Below are positions 9,936 to 20,627 of a stretch of DNA of 64,000 nucleotides, in pieces (the stretch's first letter is position 1; each line of letters starts with the position of its first letter). The notes below the pieces were generated by a model, which was given only the letters and a program-made list of their open reading frames with translations, searched no databases and was not told the origin of the DNA. A program made the translations under genes and the position numbers. Origin of the DNA: Closterium sp. NIES-65. Taxonomy: Eukaryota > Streptophyta > Zygnematophyceae > Desmidiales > Closteriaceae. The stretch covers positions 558,001-622,000 of the forward strand of contig CANXME010000213.1 in NCBI GenBank assembly GCA_948144175.1, read 5' to 3'.

Positions 9936-12668
9936 CTGTGACGACCGCTGCGTAGCCTGGTCGTCAGCCCAAGAAGCGTCTGCATGCCCAGTGAGGACCA
10001 CTGGACTCTACCCTCCAAGAACAAGCCCCATGCCCGACGTACTGCACAAGTAGCGCAACACCCTCTTCGCTGTAGCCATGTGCTCCGGTCTGTGTCTCCC
10101 AGGAGCAACATAGCGTGCGAGAATGCTAAGAGGGTATGCAAGGTCAGGTCGTGTGCAGGTCATCAGGTATATGAGGCAGCCAACAAGCTCTGGGTACGGG
10201 CCACTCAACTCTACGGACTCATCCGAAGGCAGAGCTGAGAGCGAGTGGCGAGTAGGCAGAGGAGTGGCCTGAGGCAAGGAGTACGTGAAGCCGAAGCGCT
10301 GAAGGACCTGCTGCACCATGTGTGACTGAGTCAGGGTAATGGTGCGGCGTGCTCTATCCCGGGTGATCTGCAAGCCAAGGTAGCTGCGTAGTTCACCCAG
10401 GTCTGTGCACGTGTGTCTCTTCTGCAGCTCGGACTTCACGTGGGCGAGTCCAGCAGTGTCAGCTGTGGCAAAGACCAAGTCGTCGACGTACACGAGGATG
10501 TAGAACGGCGGCAAAGAAGTGTCGGTGCGCAGAAAAAGCGACGGGTCGGGAGTAGAGGGAGCAAACCCAAGAGCCGCAAGTTTAGTCCTCAATGTGTCGT
10601 GCCACTCACGCGGTGCCTGGCGCAGACCGTAGACTGGCCGCCGGAGGCTCCACTGGGTGCAAGGAGGAAAAGACCCAGTGAAGCCAGGTGGGCGACGCAG
10701 CCAGATTTCCTCGTGCAGGCTGCCCTGCAAGAAAGCAGTGCTGAAGTCAAGAGAGTGCAGCTCGTAGTCGCGGTGAGCAGCTATGTGCAGCAGTTCCCGA
10801 AGAGTGGTCATCTTCGGGATGGGAGAGAAGGTCTGAAAGTAGTCAACTCCCTGCCGCTGACTGAAGCCACGAGCCACGTAACGCGCCTTGAAGACAGGCG
10901 GAGAACCCGGCGGCCGCTTCACCCTAAAAATCCACATGCCACTGACGATGTTCGCCCTAGGCGGGGGAACCTCGTCAACGTAGGTGCCTGTGGACTTCCA
11001 GGAAGCCATCTCTGTGTCCATAGCTGCCTGCCACTGAGAGGAGTAGGGACCCTCTATCGCCTCCGCGTAAGAGCGCGGAGTCGGGATGTTAAGTGCATCC
11101 GGGTCTCCCTCAGGGGTAAGCAGTACGGACACGAGATGAGGTGAAGCAGCAGGCAAACCCTGGAACTCCTCCTGCCTGTCCTCAAGGACGTCCGTGCCAA
11201 GGGCACACTCACCCCCGACGGACGGAGGACAGACAGACTCAGAATCAGCGCCAAGACTAGCAGCGTAGTCTAGATGACAGCGAGCAGCAAAGTCGACGAG
11301 CTCAGCAACTAGGGCAGACGCAGCAATGGATTCAAAGGAAGGGTCAGTGACGACAGTAGCAAGGAGACGCGTGACAGTAGGACTGGCAGCACGAAGAGAG
11401 TCCGTCTCCGGGTCGGCAAGAACAGGAAGAGAGGACTAAGGAGGAGAAGGCAAAGGGGCACGCAGAGGAGCAGTGGACGGACGCAGAGACATCCGGTGCG
11501 TGCCAGGGACAGGAGGAGGACGCTGACGCGAACCACGACCACTAGTGCGAGCAGGACGGACACGCGACGCAGGGCGAGACGCAGGCTCACGACGCTCAGC
11601 AAGACCTCCAGAAGGACCAGTGTAGGGAGAAGGAGCAGGCAGTGGGGAGGCCGGCTGTAACTGTAACTGTGACGGGACAGGCTGTGGACACTCTAAGGGA
11701 GGAGGAGGACCAGTAGAAGGCGGGAGACCAAGAATCTGCTAAAGGAGCGGAACGAAGTACGGCCGAGGCTGCGCGGCGACTCCAGACACAGCAGGGATAG
11801 CACCAGTACCCCCACCGGCAGCACCAGCGCCAGCAGCACCTCCAGCTCCAGTACCTCCAGCAGCACCAGTAGCACCCCCAGCAGGACCGCCTCCAGGATC
11901 GACAGCAGTAGCCTCAGCGCCAACACCCTCAGCAGCTCCAGCTCCCGTCGTATCCGCAGGCCCAGCAGCTCCAGTACTCCCAGTACGAGCACCTCCGTGA
12001 CCCGCGGCACCAGCACCCTCAGCAGCCGAAGAACCTCCAGCTCCAGCAGCACGCCTCCAGCGCCGGGCAAACCACTCGCGCAGCTCCTGTGGAGAGAGTG
12101 GCTCCGGCCGAGACGAAGCACCCGGAGAACCTCCAGGCCCAGCACCGCCAGATGCCACACGAGCAGGCCCAACTCCCTCACGCTCCGCACCCCCAAGCTC
12201 AGTACCACCAGGCGTAGCACCCCAAGGCTCAGCACCCCCAGGCGTAGCACCCCCAGGCTCAGTACCCCCAGGCTCAGCACCCCCAGTGGTAGCACCCCCA
12301 CGCTCAGCACCCCCAGTAGTAGCACCCTTAGGCTCAGCACCCCCATGCATAGCACCCACACGCTCAGCACCCCCAGAGTCAGCACCCCCAGGCTCTGCAC
12401 CCTCAGCAGCACCAGAGTCACCAGTAACCTCGACAGGCTCGACTGCGTCTACCTGGGACACACTTGAAGGGGACCCTGAGGGGGGAGGGGGTCGACCGGG
12501 GGGGGACCTGGCACAAGGAAGAGCGGTGGCGGGGGGAGGGACGGAGTGCGGTAGGGGAAGAGGCGGTAGTAGGGGACCGACTCGTCAAACGTGACGTCCT
12601 GGGAGGACAGAACACGGCGAGAGGTGGGGTGGTAAAACTGCCACCCTGGCGCGTCAGTTGGATAGCCA
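9936..12668 (-). pseudogene. E1 pol: RNase H start, RT, linker and integrase tail
   Basis: Minus-strand continuation of E1 on the right side of E2. It encodes TGHADASWADDQATQ, RT with YVDDLVFA (about 10470-10495) and MWIFRVKRPPGSPP, the RPYFVPLL segment, [13 protein letters not shown], a GGAEPGG-type linker (12180-12410) and integrase tail (FDESVPYYRLF, APGWQFYHPTSRRVL) up to about 12665, where E3 begins. In-frame TAG codons at 10008-10010 (Arg position), near 11437 (Glu position) and at 11739-11741 (Gln position) disable it. The frame is otherwise uniform. Confidence 0.85.
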
Positions 12669-12669
12669 A

Positions 12670-12748
12670 GGAACAGAGAACGCAGAGATCACACGAGCAC
12701 ACGTGCCTAGCCTGTAGCCTAGCTCCCGTTGTAGCAGTTATCTCCGCA
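12670..12748 (+). repeat. E3 5' LTR, truncated
   Basis: 79 bp ending TTATCTCCGCA, matching the last part of the 3' LTR 20430-20627. The left junction falls in a shared aagga, consistent with a microhomology-mediated deletion. Confidence 0.85.
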
Positions 12749-12854
12749 TGGTGCGGTGAGCGTGGACGGCACACGACTTACCTTTCAGTCAGGTCGACGT
12801 AGACACCACTTACCTATTTCGTAGTTGCAGGCCGGCAACTGTGCGGTAGTCACT

Positions 12855-14687
12855 ATGGTAGGAGCCGTAGGTGACGCGGGGGTGGTGGACACCCTAGAGG
12901 CACATTTGGAGAATGCGAGGAGGAAGCACGAGGCCAATGAGTATGGCGACTTGCCCTGGCCGGTCGTCGAGGCTGGACTCCGCTCCATGTGGGCGAAGGA
13001 GCACCCGTCTCAACCTGCCTCTCCTTGTCCGGTGAGCAACGAAGGCGGCGTCGACGTGGGCGTCAACGCCGGTGGTGGTCAAGTCGGCAGCAGTGCTGGA
13101 GGCACGTCGAGGCAGAGAGGTGTGATACACGCTGGTGAAGTCGGCGGCGTTCAGACGCGAGGGATGCAGTCGTCGGCGGCTGCAGGCTCTTCGCGGGGTG
13201 ACGTCGGAGGTCGACGGAGTGGGCTGTCGCCGATGTCAGCGTCCTAGGTGACGGCAGGTGGGATCGCGCCGAGCTACGGCTACTTCAAGTTCACGCCGGA
13301 CAGGATCTCGGTCACCCCTCCGCTGGTCGGTCGACCCGACATTCTCACCTGGAAGGAAGCCATCGAGCCCCAGCTGGAGATGGCCGGGCTGATCGGCTTC
13401 GCCCGAGGGACCGTAGCGACGCCGGGGGAGCACCTCCCCGACTTGCGGGCGGATTTTCGCGCCGTGCAGCTATTGACCTTCACGGTCATCTCGCGGTGCT
13501 GCTCGCCGGGCGTGCAGATCGCCTTGAAGTGGTGCCGGGAGTACCTTGACGCCGGCCACCGGGCGTGGCATTTCATTGAGTCAACGTACCAGGTCATCGA
13601 CGACCTGTTCATCGCTCAGCTGGAGGGACAGCTGACACACCTGCGTATGGGCGACAAGGAGAGTGCGACCGACTACTGCAACCGAGCCAGGCGAATTCTC
13701 GCCACCATCAGGATGGCCGGCGCGCAGTAATCTACGGCGTCGTACATCACCCATGTCATGCAGGGACTGTCTAGCAGCTATAATCTCCTGAAGCGGCTGT
13801 CTATGGCGCCGAGCACAAGGGCGACGCTCAACGAGGACAACCTGACCTCGTATATCCTGCAGGACGAGGCGATGCAGGAGGCTGAGCGATCGCAGGAGCT
13901 CTTGGCGCAGGCCAACTTCGTCGCCCCGGCGAAGCAAGGAGGCCGACCAGGACAGCGCGTACAGTCTGGTGGAGGGGGGAGCGGCGGCTGGAAGTCGACC
14001 AAGGAGGTCGAGAAGAAGTCGACCAAGGACGGCGGTCGAGGAGGAGGAGGTCGACGTCGGGAGTGCTGGATCTGCCACAGCCCCGATCACCTCTCCTTCG
14101 AGTGTCCCGACCGCAGTGACTCCGACGACAACGACAAGGGCGGCCGCGGGAGGTCTGGCAGCCGTCGTCCTTGTCGTGGAAGAAACCAGCCGCGCAAGGA
14201 GAAGCAGTCGACCAAGACATCGACTTCGGCGAAGGACGCCGACTCCCCTGCTGGCGGCAAGGGGCGAGACGACAAGACGGCGTCGTGCTCGCTGGTTGGC
14301 GTCGTGGAGCCGACCATCTCTCTGGCGCCGGAGGCCGGAGAGGACTTCCAGGCGGTGGCGGCAGCTGTGCAGGCGAACCCGGCGGTGGTCCTGCTCGACA
14401 GCGGTTGCTCCCACCATCTGATGGGGACGAAGGAAGCCTTCGTCGACTTGCAGCCGAGCGGCGCCATCAGGCATGTGCGCGGCTTCAATGGGGCGCTGCA
14501 GGATGTCCAAGGCTGCGGCACCGTCGCTCTGCAAGGAGAGGCCGGGAAGGAGGTGCTCATCCCCGACGTGTTGTACGTCCCGGGTGTGCGAGCCAACCTG
14601 CTGTCGGCCGGCCAGCTGAAGGAGCACGGCGTGAAGCTGCAGGAGAACGGAGACGGCATGCGCTCGTCTCGGCAGCAGGAGAGGTGA
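12855..14687 (+). pseudogene. E3 Gag-protease
   Basis: Reading frame from ATG 12855 (MVGAVGDAGVV), interrupted in frame by TAG 13245-13247 and TAA 13728-13730. The Gag core contains FKFTPDRISVTPPLVGRPD, LTWKEAIEPQLEMAGLIGF and a YCNRARRIL helix. A canonical CCHC knuckle, CWICHSPDHLSFEC, lies at 14064-14105. The protease site is VVLLDSGCSHHLMG (about 14385-14425), followed by VLYVPGVRANLLSAGQL. A frameshift between about 14640 and 14690 moves the downstream part to frame 2. Confidence 0.87.
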
Positions 14688-15896
14688 TCGGGCGGGCGAC
14701 GTACTCTGGGCGTGTCCTCTGCACCGACTTGCGTCCCTGCCCAACGCGGTCGACGTCGCCCACGACGGAGGTTGTGGCTCTGCGGGCAATCGTCTCGAAG
14801 ACGAGGTCGACGCCGGGCCGGATGCATGCGAGGCTTGCGCATGTCGGCATGGACACCATACGGAGCTCGGCGAAGAACGAGGTCGCCATTGGGCTAGACC
14901 TGAAGTCGGCGACGGACGCCGACTCCCCGTGTGTCTCGTGCGTCGGCGGGAAACTGGCGCGGCACACCTTCCCCGACCAAGGCTCCGACGCTGACGACGT
15001 GCTGGCCGTCGTGCACATCGATCTGTGCGGGCCGTTCCGCGTGGCTGCCAAGGACGGCAGCCTGTACTTCTTGCTGCTGAAGGACCGCAAGACCCGCTAC
15101 GTGTGGGTGAAGCCGGTCGCCAAGAAGTCAGATGCTTTGTCGGCGTTCGTACAGTGGCTGGCGGTGGCTGAGCGGCAGACGAAGAAGTCCGTGTTGATGC
15201 TGCGCTCAGACAGGGGAGGGGAGTTCCTCGGGAAGCAGTTCACCGACTTCGTGAACGGAAAGGGGATCGTCCACGACCTGACCTGCCCATACACCCCGCA
15301 GTAGAACGGCATGGCGGAGCGGGAGATGAGGACGGTGGTGGAGTCGGTGCGGACAATGCTGCTGCACATGGGCGTGCAGCACCACTGGTGGCACCTCGCT
15401 CTCCGGCAGGCCGTCTGGGTCCGCAACTGCCTTGAGAGGTCGACGCTGCCGCCGGGGACGACGCCGTACCAGCTGCTGACCGGGAAGAAGCCCGACTTGT
15501 CGCTGGCGCGGGTGTGAGGCTGCATGGCGCTGTTCCTTGTTCCTGAGCAACAGCGTGGTGGGAAGCTGAAGCCGAAGGCCACGTGGGGCCTGCACCTTGG
15601 CGTGTCGGCGGCGAGCAAGGGCTGGGAGCTCCTTGACGTCGCCACTGACCGGGTGGTCACCACGTCGGACGTGGTGTTTTACGAGGAAATGTCGCTCGCC
15701 GAGTGGAAGATGGACCATGGGCCGGTGTCCGGCCACTTGTCGTCCACCCCGCCCTCTGACACCTCGTCGGCGACGCTGCCGCTGCTTGCCGAGGTCGCTG
15801 AGCTTGCTACTGAGGACGTCGAGGACGTCCGCACCTCTACCCCTCTCCCTCTGACCCCTGCCCCTCCCCTCGTGGCCGACATGCGTGGGCTGACCT
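14688..15896 (+). pseudogene. E3 integrase
   Basis: Contains the pre-integrase finger (MHARLAHVG ... CVSCVGGK), core motifs HIDLCGPF, LRSDRGGEF and the Glu-bearing NGMAEREMR, and the tail WGLHLGVSAASKGWELLD. TAG at 15302-15304 sits exactly where a Gln usually precedes NG, and TGA at 15515-15517 follows LSLARV. E4 is inserted after 15896; the codon split by the insertion is completed at 17347-17348, restoring the frame into the RT segment. Confidence 0.87.
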
Positions 15897-16026
15897 TGAC
15901 AAAGTTTGAAGAAAGAAAGAGGAATGAACTAGCAGAAATGGGGATACAAATAGCAAACCCTAGAAGGGTTGTACTCGCTATAGAGCACCCCACTACAGGC
16001 TAGAACAATAAGATAATATTCTGACA
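15897..16026 (-). repeat. E4 3' LTR
   Basis: 130 bp, minus strand TGTCAGAATATTATC...TTTGTCA; paired with 17211-17341. Confidence 0.92.
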
Positions 16027-17210
16027 CACCCCCATAGCCAAAGTGGGGTGTAATCAGCAGAGCAGGCAAAGTAGTACAAGCTCAGGGTGGATCACAATGT
16101 CACCACACATTCTGAGCACAAGTTCAAGAAGAGATAGTTTAGAGTTCACAATTATGAGCAGAGCTAGTGGTAGTCACAACGGGCAAGTGAGGAGGAGGAG
16201 AGAGAGTGAGGGGAGAGGAGATAGGAGGCGACGGCTGAAGCTGCAGGTTCACGGGCAACAGGAGGCACACTGGCACAGCGGCTACCGGACAGCGCCCGGA
16301 CTACAGGAGTAACAGGCCCCGCGGCTCAAATAGCGGCGGACGGGCAACGGACCCACGGGCGGCTGGCACAGCTGGCTACGACTGGGCTACCGGGACAGCG
16401 CCCCGGACTACAGGTGCTGCGAACGACAAACTGACAACCTCCACTCAACCTCCCGCACACAGTCCCACCCCCCTGATGCACACCCACTGCTACACCGCTA
16501 GCTGCACTCCCACGCACCCCCCTTAAACCCTAAACCCGAGTCTCCCACACAACCACCCCCCTCAGCGACAGCTGCAGCAGTGGGAGACGAAGGAGGAGGA
16601 GGAGCAAAGGGAGGAAGGCACACCGAGCACCCCCATACCCGCCACCCCACAGCTCGCCCCTCAGGTCGCCTCGACGGACGACGGGAAATGGCAGGGGGAG
16701 GGGGGGGGGGGGGGGGGGGGGGGAGGCGGTGTGGTGAAAGGGGCCCACCACGGGCCTGGTTGGAGGGCGGGGCCGCGACAAGGGGCGGGGCCGCGACGAG
16801 GGGCGGGGCCGCGACGAGGGGCGGGGCCGCGACGGTCGGGCAGGGCCGCTTCGAGGGGCGGGGCCGCGACACAGGGCGGGGCCGCGACGTAGGGCGGGGC
16901 CGCGACGTAGGGCAGGGCCGCTTCGAGGGGCGGGGCCGCGACGCAGAGCGGGGCCGCGACGTAGGGCGGACGCCCGCGAAGGTAGGGCAGACGCCCGCCG
17001 CGCGCCTCGGGGCGCACAGCGGGCAAAGAACCGCCGCGCGCCCCGGGGCGCACGGCGGGCAGAAAACCGCCGCGCGCCACGGGGCGCACGGCGGGAAGGA
17101 AAACCGCCGCGCGCCTCGGGGCGCACGGCGGGAAGGAAAGGTAGTAGCGGAAGCGAGGTGGAAACCCACCCACAGGATCGATCCAAGGGGATCGACCTGC
17201 TCTGATAGCA

Positions 17211-17341
17211 TGACAAAAGTTAGAAGAAAGAAAGAGGAATGAACTAGCAGAAATGGGGATACAAATAGCAAACCCTAGAAGGGTTGTACTCGCTATAGAG
17301 CACCCCACTACAGGCTAGAACAATAAGATAATATTCTGACA
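17211..17341 (-). repeat. E4 5' LTR
   Basis: 131 bp; outside it the TSD gacct and then the resumed E3 frame (codons for VSASGDEG). Confidence 0.92.
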
Positions 17342-17346
17342 GACCT

Positions 17347-19433
17347 CGGTGTCGGCCTCCGGCGATGAGGGGAGTCGTGGGACGCCGCCTTCGGCGCCGG
17401 CCAAGTGCATCGCCGGTGGCCGACGTGACGAGCGGCGAATCGACGTGGGATTGCAGTCGACAGGGGAGGAGCAGGTCGAGGAGCAGCAGCCGACAAGGGA
17501 GCAGGCTGCCGTGAAGCCGACCACGGAGCAGTCGGCGACCGGGCCATCAGCAGGAGAGCCGACCCCAGGGGAGCAGTCGGCTGGGACGCCGGCTGAAGAG
17601 CAGAAGGACGCTGAGGGCAGCGACGATGGAGGGGACGCCGAGGAGGTCCAGCAGGGACCACGGCGTTCGGGCCGACTGCGGAGGCCGCCTGACTTCTTCG
17701 TCCCCGCTGCCTTCACCACGGTGTATGACGTGCACGATGACGACGACCTGCTGTACGATGACGCCGAGGAGGATGAGGAGTTTCCGGAACTCGACCTTGA
17801 CATGCTAGCCGACCCCGAGCACCGTTGGGACATCTCGACGATGACGGTGAAGGAGGCGTTGACTAGCTGGAAGGGCCCGGCGGTGAAGGCCGCCATGGAG
17901 GAGGAGATTCGCAGCCTCCTCAACATGGGAACGTGGGAGTTGGTCGAGCGTCCGCCGGGAGTGAACGTCATGAAGAACCGGTGGGTGTTGACGACGAAGT
18001 ACCACATCGACGACACCGTCGAGCGAGAGAAGGCGAGGCTGGTCGTAAAGGGCTTCACACAGGTGTACGGCGCCGACTACGACGAGACGTTTGCGCCGGT
18101 GAGCAGCTACGTCACGTTGAGGATCTTCCTCAGCATCGTCGCCGTCCTCAACCTCAACCTGATGCAGCTCGACATGAAGAACGCCTTCCTGCAGAGCAAG
18201 CTCGATCGGGTGCTGTACATGTCCCAGCCGGACTACTTCAACGACGGAACCGGCCGGGTGTGTAAGCTGCTGAAGAGCCTGTACGGGCTGAAGCAGTCGC
18301 CGCTGTTGTGGTACTTGGCGCTCAACGATGTGCTGGTCGGCGCCGGGTGGAAGAAGAGCCAGGTCGACGAGGCTCTTTACTTCAAGGTCGGCGAGGGTGG
18401 AGTGGCCTGCTGGGTGCTGGTCTACGTCGACGACCTACTTGCCGCCAGCAGCAGCGCCACGATGCTGCAGGAGCTGAAGGAGCTGCTGGAAGCCGCCTTC
18501 GAGCTGCGCGAGATCTCGCCGGTGCAGAAGTACCTCGGGCTGGAGATCGTACGTGACAGGTCGGCGGGGAAGCTGTGGCTGCACCAGCAGGGCTACGCCG
18601 ACAAGCTGCGTAGGCGCTTCCTCGACGAGGAGCAGACCGGGCGCACCCCGAAGACGCCGGTCTCGGTCGGTGCCTACGCCGAGCTCACCTTCGATGACGA
18701 GGAGGCGCAGGAACGGCAGGAGGAGGAGTACCGGCAGAAGGTCGGCTCGCTGCAGTTCGCGGCGACGACGACGAGGCCGGACGTCGCCTTCGCCTGCAGC
18801 AAGCTGGGGAGCGGCCTCACGGTGAGGAGCGACCAGCACTGGCGCGAGGTCAACCGCTGCCTCGCCTACCTCGCCAACACACGTGACACCGCCCTGGAGT
18901 TCGGCGGTGGACTTGAGTCGCTGGAGCTGGTCGGCTACGTGGACGCCGACGACGCCGGTGACAAGCAGAACAGGATGAGCACGAGCGGCTACGTGTTCGT
19001 CTACGGAGGGGCTGCAGTCTCCTGGTCGAGCCAGCGCATCAAGTGCGCGACGCTATCGTCGACCGAGTCGGAGTACGTGGCAGCCACTGAAGCTGGCAAG
19101 GAGGGACGCCGCCTTCGCTTCCTCCTTGCAGAGTTCCAGCAGCTGGATGCCGGGAAGCCGACTGTCCTGCGCGTGGACAACAAGTCGGCCATCACGGTCG
19201 CCGAAGGCATGGGGTTGACGGGCAACCTCAAGCACATGGAACGGCGACAGGCCTGGCTGCAGCACATGGTGAGGCGCGGGAAGTTTTCGCTGCAGTACAT
19301 CCCAACCGCTGAGCAGCCGGCCGACTTCCTGACGAAGGCGCTGCACTATCCGGCCTTCAACCGGTGCTCCGTCGCAATCGGCCAAGTGCGCTTGGCCGAC
19401 GTGGGCGACGGCGACAACGACGTGCAGCAGTAG
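17347..19433 (+). CDS. E3 pol C-terminal half: RT and RNase H, intact
   Basis: About 695 codons open to TAG at 19431-19433, without its own start because it is the downstream part of the polyprotein. An acidic, Pro-rich linker with GPRRSGRLRRPPDFF leads into the RT: MEEEIRSLLNMGTWELV, RWVLTTKYHIDD, ARLVVKGFTQVYGADYDETFAPVS, DMKNAFLQSKL, SLYGLKQSPLLWY, catalytic VYVDDLLAA (about 18421-18440), TRPDVAFACSKLGSG. RNase H follows with YVDADDAGDKQNRMSTSGYVF, STESEYVAATEAGKE, VDNKSAITVAEG and ADFLTKALHYPAF. This is the only undisturbed full RT-RNase H in the window outside E5. Confidence 0.92.
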
Positions 19434-20429
19434 GTGCCATGCCCTTTTGCATGGCTGGTGCGGTGGACGACGTGCTATGTGTTGGGTGCACGTCGACGAG
19501 CTAGTCTCCGAGCTGTACTGCCGTGTGGGCTGGGTGCCCAAGCGTGAACGCGGCAGGGGAGTGTCAACGGGAGTTGGGTGTTGGCCCCGTCCTCGCTTGG
19601 GCGGAGCCGACTTCGTGGTCGGGTGTGAGGGGAGCAGCCGACCTGCAGCAGTGGGTGAGCTGGTCGACGAGGAGGTCGACCTGCACGGGGGGCCACTGCA
19701 CGGGCGCCAACTACAGGGTGGCGCCGACTTCGGGGAGGTCGACTTGGGAGTCGACCTGCGGAGGACGTCGAAGCCGACTTCGGCGGTCGACCTGTGGGTG
19801 GTCGACCGGACCTGGTGGTCGACGAAGGAGGGACCGACGTCGACCTTTACGCAAGACCCCGAGCAGTCGTGCGTCGAGTAGTGGGGCGTCAACTTCGTGA
19901 CGCGCTTCGGGCGGCCAACGTGGGTGGTCGGCCGACGACTGTGCTGGTCGACGTGGAGCTGGTCGACCAGAGGGGATGTCGACCTGGAGGAGGTCGACGT
20001 GGAGGTGGTCGTCGACTTGGGAGGTCGACGGGCACGTACGGGAGCTGCTGGTCGACATGGTTGCCTGGTCGACCAGGTTACCTGGGTGACGAAGTGCTGC
20101 GGAGGAGTGCGACGGTCGCCCAGGCGAAGTTGGCGAGCCCGACCTCGGTGGTGGTATCCCGTGGTCGACGTGGCCGATCAGAGGCAGTCGTCAGCTCGAG
20201 GTTGACGTGGTGTGTGCGCTGTGCAGGTGACGAGACTCTGCACGCCAATCATCTGCGCACACCTGCGAAACGGGTGCACTGCTGTCCGGCGTGAGCAATG
20301 CTGGCACACCGTCAACCTGCGACGTTGGCACGCCGTCGACCTCGCCTTGCTGGAGCGCGGTCGACCAAGTCGTGCTGGAACGCGGTCGACCAAGCTGCGC
20401 TGGCAGTTGGCCGACCTGAATGCTTGCTC
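19434..20429 (+). repeat. E3 3' untranslated region with dense GTCGAC motifs
   Basis: About 1 kb between the pol stop and the 3' LTR. The palindrome gtcgac occurs about 20 times by eye, mostly as ggtcgaccagg or ggtcgacgtgg variants, against a chance expectation well below one. No conserved ORF. E13 (62816-63889) has a related region on the minus strand. Confidence 0.75.
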
Positions 20430-20627
20430 TGATGTAGTCTTGCTATGCCAACTTCATTGTAACAATTGTTCTGAACTTTTCCTAGTGGAACTCTTGCCAA
20501 TTTTCCCCGTGAACTAGCAAGTAGTGTGCACACAAGGAAAACGACAAAGGAACAGAGAACGCAGAGATCACACGAGCACACGTGCCTAGCCTGTAGCCTA
20601 GCTCCCGTTGTAGCAGTTATCTCCGCA
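20430..20627 (+). repeat. E3 3' LTR
   Basis: 198 bp, TGATGTAGTC...TCTCCGCA. Its inverted relative is the E13 LTR 62618-62815, also 198 bp, which fixes both boundaries. Confidence 0.88.

Larger units (their letters stand above)
15897..17341 (-). mobile_element. E4: short non-autonomous LTR retrotransposon
   Basis: 1445 bp, LTRs 15897-16026 and 17211-17341, TSD gacct at 15892-15896 and 17342-17346. The LTR copies differ only in the first 15 bp (plus-strand view). The minus strand next to the 5' LTR carries primer site TGCTATCAGAGCAGG, and next to the 3' LTR the same polypurine hairpin type as the copia elements (16027-16050). No gag, protease, integrase or RT is detectable. The interior is repetitive: a 24-G run at 16700-16723, a ggggcggggccgcgac array (16770-16970) and gccgcgcgcctcggggcgca units (16990-17140). 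It is inserted in E3. Confidence 0.92.
12669..20627 (+). mobile_element. E3: copia retrotransposon of a second lineage, 5'-truncated, split by E4
   Basis: Plus-strand element with gag (CCHC knuckle), protease, integrase, RT and RNase H, then a long 3' untranslated region and a 198-bp 3' LTR. The 5' LTR keeps only its last 79 bp. The E1 host jumps from integrase position APGWQFYHP (12663) to DVxRTSMMH-upstream sequence at 20632, so roughly 260 bp of E1 are missing. A deletion therefore removed the E3 5' LTR start, its TSD and adjacent E1 sequence. The site next to the LTR reads TGGTGCGGTGAGCG, unlike the Met-type primer sites of the other elements. Confidence 0.88.

Noticed and set aside
12825..13247. 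Separate small gene upstream of E3 gag
   Set aside because: Same frame as the Gag core, interrupted only by TAG 13245-13247; best read as the Gag N-terminus.
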